Below, one piece after another: positions 12,356 through 25,500 of a stretch of DNA of 64,000 bases; within the stretch, counting starts at the first letter, position 1, and every line of letters begins with the position of its first letter. The translations under genes and the position numbers were made by a program. This stretch comes from Amylostereum areolatum. Lineage: Eukaryota; Basidiomycota; Agaricomycetes; Russulales; Stereaceae. Where the stretch lies: positions 1-64,000 of the forward strand of contig SAXG01000005.1 in NCBI GenBank assembly GCA_012932865.1. Reading direction: 5' to 3'. Under the pieces are notes generated by a model. The model was not told where the DNA came from and ran no database searches. It saw only the letters and a list, made by a program, of their open reading frames with translations.

Positions 12356-13726
12356 TTACTCAGTGTTATCATTGGCCGAAGCCTTGATCTGCCACACAGA
12401 CTTTATGGCCACAGCAAGTGAGCATGTTCGCGCGGCTCTAAACTTGAAGACTTCATAGTAGAATTACGTACGGATTCGTGATCAAGCCAACGACTCGCGA
12501 TCTCACTGCCGCAACTCCTGTACGCCCACCCAAGCATCTCCGCCGTAAACCCAGCCACTCGCAAGGGGAAAGTACCGTCCAGCAACTCCGCGGCCTCCAA
12601 TCCACCCTTAATCTTAGCATAGAACCCCGGCTCGCGTCCGCCGTACCAGGTCGCATACGCCGCGCACGCGCGCACGAGCTTGTGCAAGTGTTCGTTTGGG
12701 TGAACGACGGTGTTGGTCCAGAGACGCGCCCAGGGGCTCGCTCCCAGAGTGTACGGGCTACCCGGGCTCCAGAAGAGCTCTTGCTCGCCTTGGGCCGAAG
12801 AGGGGTTGGGCGTAGGCGCAGGCGCGGTGAGGAAGCGCTCGGTCGCGGCGTAGAAGTCGGCGATGGGGAGCGTAGAGGTGCGCCCTCGGGCGACCATCCA
12901 GACGGCCATGGTCGCGGTAAAGGTCCGCAGGAGAAGGAGACGAATGCGGAGGGAGAGCGCGGGCTGGAGAGCGTTGGGAGAGGATGTCGGGAGGAGGACG
13001 TTGGGGAAGAAGATGGGCGATGTCGCGAAATGCATGCTGTGGGACACAACGGGTGAATCATGAGGGATATCGGTCGAGAGAGAAAGGAAGGAGACGCACG
13101 CGAAGAAGTCCGCGTTGAGCACTCTGTCGTCCGTCTTGCGCGCCGCGTACCCGCCGACGCCGTACCAGACCAAGTTTCCGAAGGTCACCTCCTCCGCCAT
13201 AAGCTTGAGGCGCGCCTCGACCTCTGCCGTGTCGGTGACGCCCGCGAGCCAGCGGTCGAACCAGTCGTTGGTGTGCTTCAGGATGGTGGGGCCGACGTTC
13301 TCGACCGCGGCCTCGTACGCGAGGTCCCAGCTGATCTTCAACGCGGAGGGTGCGAGCTTGGGGTTATCGAGCAGAGCCTTGTGGTACGCGAAGAACGGGG
13401 GAGGGGACGATGCGACCTTGGACGCGTCGACGACAGAGAGGTTGCCGAAGCCGGTGAGAAGCGAATGGGGTGATGACTCGAAGAACGACAATGGGACGAC
13501 CATGGTCTGGTGGCTGATGTGGGCCGCGGTTTGCGCTAAACCTGTGGACGATTCAGCGCGCCGCTATCGAAGGTCAATATTCGACGAACGTACCCTCCGC
13601 GACGATGGCGGGAATACCGAACACGATCCCGCTCAGTATGCTTCTCCGCGCTGGGTTTGCCGTCCTCCAACCGTCCTCGTTGTCGGCGTTGATCCCCGCC
13701 GTCAACGTCGTTTGCCACATTCCCAT
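12356..13726 (-). CDS. Questin-oxidase-like (DUF4243/AflY-like) protein lacking the usual N-terminal part
   Basis: My four-exon model (13726-13594, 13541-13100, 13036-12472, 12388-12356) gives about 390 residues with consistent phases. Segments recall the fungal questin oxidase/AflY family: GIPAIVAEGLAQTAAH, PLSFFESSPH, LDNPKLAPSALKISWDLAYE, LVWYGVGGYAARK, then LNADFFA joined across an intron to MHFATSPIFFPNVLL, and WMVARGR. Known members are oxygenases that act on anthraquinone or other aromatic intermediates in secondary metabolism. Family members normally begin with about 100 more residues that include His-rich helices; here the first Met directly precedes WQTTLTAGINADNEDGW and no upstream exon was found. 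Either the gene is 5'-truncated or an N-terminal exon was missed. No other biosynthetic genes lie beside it. Confidence 0.7.
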
Positions 13727-15470
13727 TCCCGCCCGGCTCGGTCGCCGTGCATGTTTGCACGATAACGTCCTCTGACGTCCTCCTGAATTTTATGAGTTTT
13801 TCAGATCTACAGTTACCTTCTATCACGAACCTCTCACCTGGTGAGAAGATAGCATTAATTCATCGTTCTTGCGCGTATCATGGTTGATGCAGTCGCTCGA
13901 CGGGGTATATGATTGAAGTTGAAGAGGTGAAATGTCTACCTGCGTTCAGTTGTACTTACAGGTTGATTGAACTTCGCGGCGTCGCTCCCAAGCCAACGTC
14001 ATGTGATTTGACGCGTCGAACGCAGCGCGGTGGGTGACTCCAGCATCCGTTTTGCACACCGAGTAGTGTAGGAGTGGTGCACCATCCCCTGATCGCTCTC
14101 TTGAATACCCCTTCACGCAACAATTCGATCCTGATATACAATTTTTTCCAAAGGAATATCACAAAGCCGCCGTTGAACCGTCTCTTCGAACGTGAAGTCT
14201 GCTGAAGTTCAATCGACTGCTAACTACGTCCAAGTGGTGATACTTGAGTTGGAGCTCGGCAGTATGTCTCTATTCTTTTGCTGGAGGCTATGCGTACCGC
14301 GGTGCGTTGCCGTGTTCATTTCCGCCCGCGACTACATACATACGAAGCGGAAGCCTTTTTTTTTTACAGAAAAGGCACGCGGTACACAGACGGAGTCGCG
14401 GATCTCATTCCCTTTCCACCAACCACGTTTCCTCTGCATGTCCACTCAGTGAGTACCCAAACAAGCCCTCGGGTTTCTGTTCCGCCGACAGGGTAGAGTT
14501 CATGATATGATGTTCGCAGAGCTGGAAGCGCCACTCACTGTGACCTACTTAGGAGTGATGTTCTGTTCTGTTCCCCCTCTGCACCGCCGATATCTAACAA
14601 CAATCACATATGTCGGTTTGCTCGGGGCACGTTGCACTCCGCGCCCGACGTCTTCCTCGACGCCGCCCCCCGAGCCTCTCCCTCGCCAGCGAGCTCAGCC
14701 TCGGCGGTGAGAAAAATAGCCGCAAAAGGCAAGTGCCGCGAGTGACCCGCGAGTTTGCGACCTCCGGACCAGAGTGCAGCGTCCGTGAAAATTTTTCATC
14801 AAGTTTTTTTTTGCCTGCCAGCCTTTATATTGTGAAGTCTCGTCGTCCTGACCCACCGTTTTTTTCTCCTTATGACTCCCCACCGTCACTGACAGAACCG
14901 TCCCGCAGACTGGGGGACCTCCCTCTCGCTCGTCCCCAACGCGGACGCCGGTGTATCTTTCGCATCCGTCTCAGGACTGTCCAGCGCGGCAATTCAACTC
15001 CACCATATTCGTGCCATCAAGGCCCTTGTGTGCGTCAAAAGTTACTGTCTCTGGCTCCTCCCTGCGGTCCTCGTTCGTGAAGCCAAGTTCCAAGTCTTCC
15101 CCTCTGGTCTGGCCTCGCCCGCATTCATCTCGCCGCGCCTGTACACCGCTACCGCTCGTGCGGATTCCATTCCGCGCTGTCGTTGGTCGTCACGGACTTC
15201 CGCCTGAGAGTGGTACGACGGGACCAGTGTGTATCATTCACGTATCCCCCCTCCTCCGCACTCACCGGGCGCGCCTCCTTGCATTGCTTGCTTCTTGCTC
15301 CCTCCAAGGTTTCATCACGGACCGGCGACCGACGGTGCGCGCACGCAAGACTGGACTGAATCGACGTGGAGGACCCGGGACACTCTTACCACCTCGATAT
15401 TCCTTCGGTGACACCGCCTCGTGTCCCTTCATCGCGTCGGATAGGGACGAACGGGCTCCCGTTTGGCATC

Positions 15471-15548
15471 CGAACCAGATGTCCCTTCGCCGTGTGCGTC
15501 CACCACCTTCGAACCAGATGTCCCTTCGCCGTGTGCGTCCACCACCTT
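15471..15548 (+). repeat. 39-bp perfect tandem duplication
   Basis: Two adjacent copies of a 39-bp unit (15471-15509 and 15510-15548) beginning CGAACCAGATGTCCC and ending CCACCACCTT are identical. The copy number of two and full identity suggest a recent slippage or repair event. Confidence 0.9.
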
Positions 15549-18500
15549 CCCACCGCGACCGAACCTCGCTTATGACAAACCGAACCTTCCTCCACATACG
15601 TCCCTCCCTTTCACCTGCCCATCTTCGGTCCGCATCCGCTGCACGTGGCTGGCCTCAATACCCGACCCCCACCTGTCTGTGGCCGTCCATCCACCAGAAC
15701 ACGCGAGAAGCTCCGGCGTTCTGCGCCAGTTTGGCTTCTGTGCAGCGTGGGGAGGTGGTGCGTTGGCGTTCTCGAGTACGAAGAAGTCGAAGGCAAGGTG
15801 AAGGCCCTTCCCCGATGCAGCTCGGAAGACGCGTTCCCCCGGTGCTGATAAGTCATAGATTTCGCGGGCTTGGCCCTCTCGCCGAGGAGTTTCGGGCAGG
15901 CTGTGTTTTGAACTCCCGAACCTTGTCGACGTGCCTTCGCTTTCCCCACCTCTCGCCGGCGAACGTTCTCGCATCCAACTCACAGGAGCCACGCGTCATC
16001 GCACAATCGCACCCAGTGAACCTGCCACGTCCGACCTCCCCAGGATCCGTCGTACCAAAACATCCGCGCTCCGTACTCACCACCCCTTCCCTTCCCTTCT
16101 CTGCTTCCGCGCCAGTTTCACCGCCCAACCCGTCCTTCCGCAAGCATCGCACCTCCCGCCTTCATTCGAACATCGAACACTCTGCCATCCCGCGCTCCCG
16201 CGCAATACGTCCGCCGCTCAATCGCCTGCGAGCCTAGCGCCGCGACAAGGACCGCGACGGACCAAGCCCCCTCCCGCGCCTACACCCTCGCACCTCCGGA
16301 TTCCCTATTCCACCCCTCGTACTCCCACCCTCCGTGCGCGCTCGGGCTAGCTCCTCGGACGTGTCGCCGTCATCAGCCCACGTATCCTCCCTCCGTCTCC
16401 ACGCCCCGCAGCTCGCCCGTCGCACGCTGGTGCTGCCCTGCACGATCATCGCCGCACTCGACGCTCGACGCCGCTCGTATGTGGCCCTCCGGGCTTCGCG
16501 CGTGATCCTCCCTGATCGCAACACACACCCCACCGGCCCCGGACCTCCTCCTCCTCCCACCATCGATTCCTCTCTTTCTGGCTTCCCCTTGCGGCAACGC
16601 CCCCGTCGTCGGCCGCACGGCTCCGAGACACCCGAACGCTCCGAACGCAGCGCAGCCCGCGCGCCCGAGTCTCCCGCCCCCGACATGATCCGCCCCTGCC
16701 CCCTCCACGGGAGCATCAGCATGGGCACTCTCCACGATCGAATTCCATCCCCACCATCCCTCATCCGGACACCCGACTCGGACTGGTCGCCAGGACCGAA
16801 CCGCCACGGATAAGCCTGACAATCCAAAGGGCGTCCTCCCCCCCCAGACACTCTACTTACCAGGCTCCAGCAAGCTTTTACGCTCCATCGACGCATTTTT
16901 TTACCTCACAGGATCGCGTAACTTGCCAGCGTGGGCGCGCCGTGGTGCCCACGGATTTAGTCATCCAATATTCAACACCCAGGGACGGACGGGGCTCTAC
17001 CGCCACGCCCCGTCGAACGCGAACTCTCTGGCCGAGCGAAGGCGGCCAGCTCGTGTATACCACACTGTATGGCGGCGTCTACTAGTCTTCTGCAAAGGAG
17101 AGACGCCATTTCATGCCGCGTGGCGCGCGGTGGACTGTCCTTCACATCTCCCCCAAAGTGTCCTTCGCCCCTCGGAGTTATGCAGCTCGAAAGACGTCAC
17201 CGTCCTTCGCCCGCGTCTCGTTTTCCGGACCCAATCTCGCGAAGGGCATCGAGGGGGCGGAAGAAGAAGACGCGTAGACGTACAAGACCGAGCGCGTTCT
17301 CGCCCACGTCAATGCAATGTGGGAGAGAAAGAAGAACGGGCTACCGCGAGCACGGCGAACGGCCTCATGCACATGCCCTGATGTCGATTATGCCGTGACG
17401 GCGGGCGAGAACAAGCGGTTAACGTATACCGTTGTCCTCCTCGTGCCCCGCCCCGCGCGCACGCGAGCGATGGTCCATACCACAGCACCGTCTCAATCCC
17501 GCCCCCCGCCCCTCCCATCTTCGAGTCATAATGCCGTCTCCTCTCGCATGGCACTGCGGATCCGCCCATCAATCGCGCGCGCGTGGTCCAGGAGGATCGT
17601 CGTCCACGTTGACCGCTGACACCGGAGCCGCTCGAGATGATGATTAGAGTTTGGGGACGCGGGCGCACGTGGAGGTCGGGGTGACGGCATACCGCGCCTC
17701 GAGGCTCGCGAGGGATCGATAGCGCTTGACGGGGGACTTATCGACGGGGGCTTTACAGATGTTGGAAGTTAGCTAAGTCACGAGGGTGAGGACGGAGCGG
17801 GGATCCGTGTTCACGATGGGCTCGGAGTCGGCTGTGGTTGTTGGCGGGGGATTTTGAGCTGGGACATGCTGGCGCGGTCTGCAGACGGGGCGCGCGGGGA
17901 TGACGTCAGTTGGCCACGAGGCCACGGTCGTGCGTCGCTTCCTTCCCTTCCCTTCTCTTTCCCTTTCTCTCCACGAGTCCTTCTCTTCTTCATCCTCCTC
18001 CGCCTTCGACTTCTCGTGGTGCTAAGTGCTGACGCGCTTCGCCCGTGCTGCCTTTAGGCTATTCCCGTCGCGTGTGCGGAGGGAAGGCGGGAGCATCGAA
18101 GCGATGCGATATCGGGGAGGTCAAGGTCAAGGTTCGAGTATGCATGCACGCATCCCTTCCCCGTCAAGCTTCAAGCTTCAAGCCTTTTTTCAGCTGTCCA
18201 CATCCCCGGTCCCCAAGGCCCTCGACCCTCGACCCGACCGCGACGTTCAAGTTCGCTTTGTCCTCTCCCGAAACTGGCGCGCGCTCGGGTTCTATTCCAC
18301 CTGCGTGGTCCCCGCGTCCGCGTCCGCGTCTGCGTCAACCGCCTATGCATACCCATCTGCAGCACCGTGCTCGCGAGCCGCCCTCGGCATCGGTCCCTCT
18401 GAATTCTGGACGGAGCGCTGGGCCTGGCGGTCTCTTGCGGCGTGCGTGCGTGCGCGTGCGTGGCTGGAACGGACTCGTGCGCGGTCGATGTGGCTTGCGC

Positions 18501-18910
18501 GTTGGACGGAACGGGCTCAAGCACCCTTCCCCGTGTGTCGCTTTGACTCGCCTCCAGCCGGCCCCGCCGGCCCCGCTCGCACGACTTCTCACCGGCTCTC
18601 TCACAACCGTCCCACCTCCTCAGCCTCTTCTGCCCAGACCAACGTCCGACAACAACACGGTCCCTGCGGCCTGCGGCCTGAGTCGCCGCCCGCGCGCCCC
18701 TTCGTCGAACGGCGAAACATCCGCGACCCGCACATCGCCGCGAGTCCCCCCCCCCCCCTCCTGTGCTTTCGCTTTATGGTTAACTTACGCCGACGGGACG
18801 AGGTCGTCGAATAGAACGGGGATGGGAAGGATCGAACGGATCGAATGGACGCGGCTGCGAACCCTTCCTCCAGCAGGCCACAGCAGCGGCCAACAGGCGG
18901 AGGCAGAGGC

Positions 18911-19043
18911 CTCTCCTCTCCTCTCCTCTCCTCTCCTCTCCTCTCCTCTCCTCTCCTCTCCTCTCCTCTCCTCTCCTCTCCTCTCCTCTCCTCTCCTCTC
19001 CTCTCCTCTCCTCTCCTCTCCTCTCCTCTCCTCTCCTCTCCTC
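18911..19043 (+). repeat. (CTCTC)n pentanucleotide microsatellite, about 26 copies
   Basis: An uninterrupted 133-bp polypyrimidine run of the 5-bp unit CTCTC. The opposite strand is a pure purine run, which can form triplex (H-DNA) structures. Length purity implies recent expansion or active slippage. Confidence 0.95.
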
Positions 19044-20077
19044 ATCCCCGTCCTGTCCTTTGTTACTTACGCCACGCCTTCATTCGACATAGCCTCTCCC
19101 GCCATACGTACCCCGCCATGAATCGAGAATCGGTCGATATACACATCATGGGCGCATTCCGCTTTGCGGTCGAAAGGTCGGCGGGCCAGAGTCTCGGATG
19201 ACGACTCGATACATAACATAGGTGGTAAGTGTGCACGAGCTGCTACAGTAAGTACAGCAGCGACGGGACGAGCGAGACGAGATCCGCGTCCCAGCAACGG
19301 GATCGCCAGATCGCCGTCTTCGACTCGGGGAGTCCCCCATGCCCATGCCCGTCCCCGTCCCCGACCGTGTCTGACCATCGAACACCGGGATTCGACAACC
19401 CCTTGCGTGCACGGGGACCGGGGACCACGCGCGTGCGAGAGGGGAGGAACTTATTTAAGTTACAGCAGTCCTGTAGTACCAGTAACTGTAAGTACCAGCA
19501 GTGACTTTTAAGTTTGATGCCATTGTCGACGTGCGATCATTTGATGGCGACGAGGTCGATCTCATGCATGCATCTCATGTTATTGGCCCGTGCCCGTCGC
19601 GGTGGATCGGGCCGGGGGCGCGACTTGCTCGAAATATCAGATAAAAGTTCGGGGACGTCAAGTGAACGTCGTCCCACTCCAAGTGACCGAGCTCAAGATC
19701 TGATCAAGCTCGCGCCGCCCAGCTTGAAGGACGTCGACGTCGGAGTACTAGATCGCAAGTACTAGAGTCTAGAAGATCGACGCATCCCACCCACCCGCGA
19801 GTCGGGGGGGTGGGGGGGGCTGGCGATCGATAGCAAACTTGCGATTCACGGTGTATGCGTGCGCTACGGACTGGGGCTGGGACAGTGGGTTCAACCTTTG
19901 CGATTACAACCGAGCCTAACCGTCGGTCTGCGTGGGGGGTGCGTACGTACATTCGTTCGGGACGTAATTTTGGGGGGAGGGGGAAGGGAGGGGGGGGGGG
20001 AGAGTTGAAAGCGCGCGGGGGTGGGTCCTCCCGCGACGGATGTGAGGGGACGTGAACACGGGAACGATGGATGAGGA

Positions 20078-20108
20078 GACGGAGACGGAGACGGAGACGG
20101 AGACGAGG
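20078..20108 (+). repeat. (GGAGAC)n hexanucleotide microsatellite
   Basis: About five copies of GGAGAC in a purine-rich stretch. It lies 500 bp past the 3' end of the Sfp1-like gene, in a GA-rich region that also contains a short ACAG tetranucleotide run near 20332-20346. Confidence 0.8.
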
Positions 20109-20608
20109 AGGAAACGAGGGGACTGTGCAGCTTGGGAGCGTGGAGACGAGCCAACGGGGAACAAAACTGGGGGGGGAGAAAAATGGACGACCTACAGACC
20201 GCAGAAAAGACAAGACAGAAAGGGGAAAGGGAGAGGAGGAGAGGAGAACGTGGGGAGAGAGAAACCCGGAGAAGAAAGCAAACGGATCGGGGGTGGTGGT
20301 GGTGGGATTACAAACATTACTCGAGCAAACAAACAGACAGACAGACAAAGACAATAACGCGGAGAGAGGACCGGTGGAAGGTGGAACTATGTACGGGGCG
20401 AATTAAGAGATAAATAAAGCGCGTGCCCTGCTGGAGGGGGGTCCGCGATGGAAGGCTACTTTTTAACAACCCCAGCAATCGGGGTGGACGTGGATGTGGA
20501 GGAGGGTAGGAAGCTTTTATGATAGACGATGGGAGGGGGGGGAAGAGGGGAGAGGGAGGCGCACTTCTATGGAGGTATAACCGGGACCCAAAAGAAGGGG
20601 AGAGAAGT

Positions 20609-22595
20609 CTACTGCCCGTACCCCGCCTGCTGCTGCTGCTGCTGTCCTTGCTGTTGCCACGCATAATGCTGGCCATACCACTGCTGGCTCTGTTGATGCG
20701 CCTCCGTCTGCGCTTGCGAGGAGGCGTGCGCGGTGGGCGTGGGCGTGAGCGTAGTGGAAGAAGGCGGCGGCGGCGGCGGCGGCGCCTGCGACCCGCGCGC
20801 TTTCGAGTTATGATGCTGCAGACACTCGTGCTGGCCCGACGCGAGCAGCCTCAGCCCGATCGCGCCGTGGTCTCCCGAATGCTGGTAATGGTACCCTACA
20901 GGCGAAAAAAAAGAACCCCCGACGTCAACAAACCTCCTAAAAAAAATGGGAGAAAAGGGAGGAGGGAGAGGACGCACGCAATCCGTTCATGTTCTTGTAC
21001 CGCCTCTGACACTCGCCCACGCCGCACGCGAACGGCCTCAACCGCCTCTCGGCCTCCCTCTCGACCTCCCTCACCTCGCCCTCGCTCAGCCCGCCTCTGC
21101 CGCCCTCCATCTCGAGCCCGACGCCGCCCTCGCCCGTCCTGAGCCCCTTCTCGACCAGGAGCGCCTGCAACGCCTCCAGATCCTTCGGGGGCGCGAAGTT
21201 GCACGAGCCGTGGGTCATGTGGTACTTGAGCCCGTTCGCCTGCTTGTACGACTTGGAGCAGTTCGGCTTCGGGCAGCGGAACGGCTTGGAGAGGAGGAGG
21301 GCGGACGCGGGGCGGGAGAGGGTCGTCGACGCGCGCGCGGTGCTGCTGGACGCGCCGGGGGTGGACGCGGACGCGGATGGAGCGGGAGAGGGGGTGGGGT
21401 GGGAGGACGTGGGCGAGGACGCGCCGGAGGAGAAGCGGGTGGAGGTGGACGGGTATGGCTGGGCGGTCTGGGGCGAGGACGCCTTGACACGGGGCGAGCG
21501 CTGACGCTGGGGACCGGCGGCCTCGCGGCTGGCACCCGCATCGGGGTTGCCAAAGAGCAGGGCTGGAGCGACGGCGCGTTCGCCGTGGGCGACGGCAGCG
21601 GAGTTGTCGTCGTGGCCGGGAACGATGCCGAAAGGGGCGTAGGCGGCAAAGGGGGCGGCGGCGCGGGAGGGCATGACGGCGGTGGTGTCGAAGGCGGAGA
21701 CAGGGGACGGGCAGGCGGAGGAGGGTTGGGAGGAGAGGGTGGAGTAGGGCGGGGGGACATAGGGCAGGTTTTGGGTTTGGAGGGGATGGGGGTAGGGGTG
21801 GGCGTTGGCGTGGGCGTGAGATGGGTACGGGGAGGAGAGGGCGGAGGAGTAAGGGGAGGGGTAGGGCGGGGTGTGTGGCGGGGAGGAGGCGGAGGAGGAG
21901 GCGGGGGAGGAGTCGAGGTCCAGCTCCATGTCGTCGGCGGGGTCGAAGGAGTGGGGATGGGACGGGGGGAGGAAGGCGTGCGGGGAGGGGAAGGAGGGCG
22001 CGCTCGCTGTTGATGGCGGGAAGGAGGGTTGGGAGGAGGGGTTCGGGAGGAGAGAGGGGGCGTGGGGATGGGCGGGGTCGACGACGAGCACGTGAGCTTC
22101 TTCGAAGTGGTCGACGAGCGCGTGGAGGTCGGTGAGGTTGAGGCCGCAGCAGGTGTAGTTCCGACACTGGAGGGCACGGTGAGCGGGTGAGATGAAAGTG
22201 GAATGGGCGCGGGGCCACGTACGAATTCGTCTTCGCGCTCCATGAGGGCGTGCATGAGCGAGCCACGGTCGGAATCGATGGAGGACGACAGTTTGGCCGA
22301 GCGGGCTTCTGACGGACTGGGGGACGCGGTGAGTGGATGGAACGAGAAGGGACGGTTGAACGTACTCTAGGGCGCCGAGGAGCTGGCTGGGGCTACCGTT
22401 GGCGGGGGGGAAGGAGGCGCGGTTGGCGAAGGAGGCGGGCCTCCAGGAGATGGGGGAGCCAAAGAAGGCGCGGGTGTAGGAGGCGGGATTGAACCGGCCG
22501 GGGCTGTGGTAGGAGGAGGAGTTGGCCATGTGAGCGTCGTTGTCGACGTCGTTGTGGACGGGGAGGGCGATGGGCTGAGATGTGGCGGCGGCCAT
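20609..22595 (-). CDS. Sfp1-like C2H2 zinc-finger transcription factor (four exons)
   Basis: A roughly 599-residue nuclear regulator. Exons 22595-22366, 22316-22223, 22166-20978 and 20895-20609 join in phase. An N-terminal single finger (CRNYTCCGLNLTDLHALVDH, then FEEAH) lies near residue 110. The middle is about 250 residues of Ser/Pro/Ala-rich low complexity. The paired fingers at the C-terminal side read FRCPKPNCSKSYKQANGLKY (closing with His residues), then PFACGVGECQRRYKNMNGLR, where the last intron interrupts the finger before YHYQHSGDHG. The C-terminus is Gln-rich. This split-finger layout, with the repeated Y-K-x-x-N-G-L-x-Y-H core, is that of Sfp1 in yeast, which controls ribosomal protein genes and growth in response to nutrients. 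That function is inferred for this protein. It sits alone between two long gene-poor blocks. Confidence 0.85.
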
Positions 22596-25500
22596 GTTTG
22601 GAAAGGGGGAGGAGGAGATGGGCGAGCTTGGGAGGCGAACGCCAGGGGCGGGTATAAGAGCGCGAGACCCTCTCCCCCTCTTTCGGCCCGGTCCATTCCC
22701 TCTTTCGGTAATCCAGCACCGCCACCGCCCTTTCCCTTTTCAATTCCCTCTTTCCTTCCCTCCTCCCCCTCCGTTTCAAAGCGCTTCTCCCACTCATAGC
22801 CACCGTCTTTCCCCAATCCTATCCCTTATTGGGTTCCAATCCCCCGGGCGTTCGCCGTGCCCATCCCGTGCCATGTGCGCGCACATACTTACACACTGCA
22901 AACAAACATAACATATCCAAACACATGTCGGCACCGGGACCGGAGACCCCGGATACCCCGCTCGAACCGGTTCGATTCTCGTTCCCCCCTTCACCGCCCT
23001 CCCGGCTCCTCGCCTGTGCCTGCCCGCCGTCTTGCCCGCGCCTCCCCCCGCCCGCCCTCGCCCTCCTCGCCCTCCTCCTGTCTCACATCCCCGTCCGTCG
23101 TACGCGCACCCCCCCCGACGCCTTCGCTCTCATCCACACCGCCCCGCCCTATCCCCCGATCATGTACGCCCACACCGCACACCCCCGGATCTTCCCCCCC
23201 CCTCCCATCGACTTGACCCGTCCGTTCTCATCGTGTCCGAAGCTCTACATACACGCACACACACATACACATATCAGCAGCGCCTTCGCTCTCCCATCCA
23301 AAGCCATCGGTCCTCGGCCAGGCCATCCACACAGCCCGCTCGCTCCAACCCGGCCTCTTGCCCTCCCGTGCTCGCGCCCAGCACTCATCTCCGTCCTCGG
23401 ATCCTTCGCCTCTCTTCTTCCCCCGCCCCACCGGCGCTTTCCTCTCCTAAGCACCAGCCCACGGCGCCCCCTTTCCCTGCTGATCGCATATGCACTGAAT
23501 CGCCCCTTCCGACTCCCCGCCAAACCCAACAGACACGCTCTTCCTCCCCTCTGTCCGCGGAACGAACGCTGGGATCGTCGTCGCCTCGAAGCCAGAGCCA
23601 CGTTCCTCTTCCATAGACCTGTCTACCCAAGTCCCACCGATCACTCGGTCTATTCCTTCCTCTCCAATGGCGCTGCACACCCGGGTACGAGCCTCCCCGT
23701 CTGCCGGGGGGGCGCCGACACCACACCGTCAGTAAGGACGCAGCTCCACCATTTCCGAAAATCACCGTACATGTATACACCTTTGCGCTCAACCCCTCCT
23801 GCCTGCAACACAGCAACCTGTCTCGGCGAATCCTCGATGCTCGATGCTGACGGAGACTACGTAGTACGCGCTCGAACACCGGCTATCACGCCGTGTGGAA
23901 CGATCCCCCCCTTCCTTCCTTCCTTCTTCCCTGTTGTACTTCACTTATGCAGTGACCGACGCTCGCCGCTTGCGCCCATTCCGAATCGTCCCTACCCTCC
24001 GAGTCTAACTTCGTCGGGCCCGCGATCATGCTGGTGGGTGGACGCACAGGAGCACGGATCATCGGGCCTGCGACTTTTTTGCAAGGCTATCTATCTACCC
24101 CGCATGTACCGTACGCACACCGGCCTTGGTAACTTACTGTCTCTACAACGCGATCGACGGAGCGGAGCGGAAAGCAGTTTTTGACAGTTAACGATCACCA
24201 CACCAACACCATGTTCAACCTCCCCGCTCGCACCCTTCCCGCGCGAACCAGAAAAAAAAAGTCCACCGAATGCCCCATCCCGCGATGGTCAAATAATAAG
24301 TATGGTTGCGCTTGGGATCTGCTTCCGGCGTCCGCGCGACGGGGCGCTCGAGACGAGACATGGCGCGCAGCGCATGCGCGTGGTCGGAGACGGAGACGGA
24401 GGTATATATCCATGCCACTGGTCACGGCTGCAGCACCAGATCCGATCCGCCCACGAGGATACGGATGACATGTGCGGCGCGGCGCGGCGCGCCGTGGTGT
24501 GGTGTGGGATTGAATACTGAGCGAGGGGCGGTATGGACTGAAGCCCTTGAGCTTGAGGATGGGGATTCAAATACTCAATCAACATCTCGCCCGCGCAACG
24601 CGATGCACGCCACATCCCCCCCGACCCCCCGCACGTCGGCGAAACCTGCGCCGTGACGAGACGAGACGGGCGACGCGCGCAGGGGGGGGGGGGGGGGGAG
24701 AGGAGGCAGGGGCAAGGTCAGACAGAAGGATGCAATCATTCGATGAATTCGATACCGTACCACATGGAGTTCGCCGAGACGCGTCTCATCCTGTCTCAGT
24801 TCGCTCCTCCCGCCCGCCCGCCGTCGTCGTCGTCCGCGCATGATGGTGCACACCGCATCGTCGACCTCGATCAGCGTCGTTCGAAGCGTACGTGGGCAGA
24901 TCGTACTGGTGTGGTTGTGTGCCGAGGGGTGGTAGGGTAAGGCAAGGAAGTAACAAAGCACGGCGCACCGCGGGAATCACGCCGCGAATCAAGAATCCCA
25001 CATCGCGCGGACGCGACGCGACGCGACGAAGGAGCGCGGCTGGCAGGTCGACCGTCGACGGCCCACGGGCTTTTTTGATGCGTGATGCATGATGCGACGG
25101 CGCGCGTACCTACGGTCGAGGCGGAAGCTGTAAGTATGTACCGTCGACACTCGCCGCTCAGGGAAGGAAGGGGAAGGGTATGGCGGGCCCGACAGCGACG
25201 TCGCGTGAGTCGCATCACCCATCACCATCACCGCTACGCGCCCCTTTGCCAGCTTTGGAGAAAGGGGCGGCGCGCGGCGGGGTGGGGGGACGGCGGGGTG
25301 CGAATTATCCCATTTGTTATTCGCCATGGGAATTGGGACGTTGCCAGTGGGGGGATTGGAATCGAATCGAGTCGATCCGAGTGCACTTACCCTGGCCTAC
25401 GTCATGGACGAGGGGAGCGGAATGGATGGGGGCGGGGCGGGGGCGGGCGAGTGCGTCAGATATAAGATAGGACTGCCCGGATGTCGACGAGGCCCTGGGT

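Larger units (their letters stand above)
13727..20608. other. Long gene-poor, GC-rich intergenic block
   Basis: There are almost 7 kb without a recognisable gene. Several long open frames exist on both strands (for example 428 codons at 14951-16237 +), but they overlap equally long frames on the other strand, have arbitrary Arg/Pro/Ser-rich composition and carry no motif; they are best explained by GC richness. The block contains a 39-bp direct duplication, a long CTCTC array and short purine-rich microsatellites. The right end is the 3' flank of the Sfp1-like gene. Confidence 0.5.

Noticed and set aside
14951..16237. 428-codon open frame on the plus strand
   Set aside because: Arbitrary Pro/Ser/Arg-rich composition, no motif, and equally long frames opposite it; explained by high GC. 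It also spans the 39-bp duplication without any effect on sense.
20896..22266. 456-codon frame in another phase of the Sfp1-like gene
   Set aside because: Shadow of the real coding exon. The zinc fingers and exon phases support the other frame.
22829..24184. 451-codon open frame on the plus strand upstream of the Sfp1-like gene
   Set aside because: No domain, biased Pro/Arg composition, overlapping frames on all strands; not supported as a gene.
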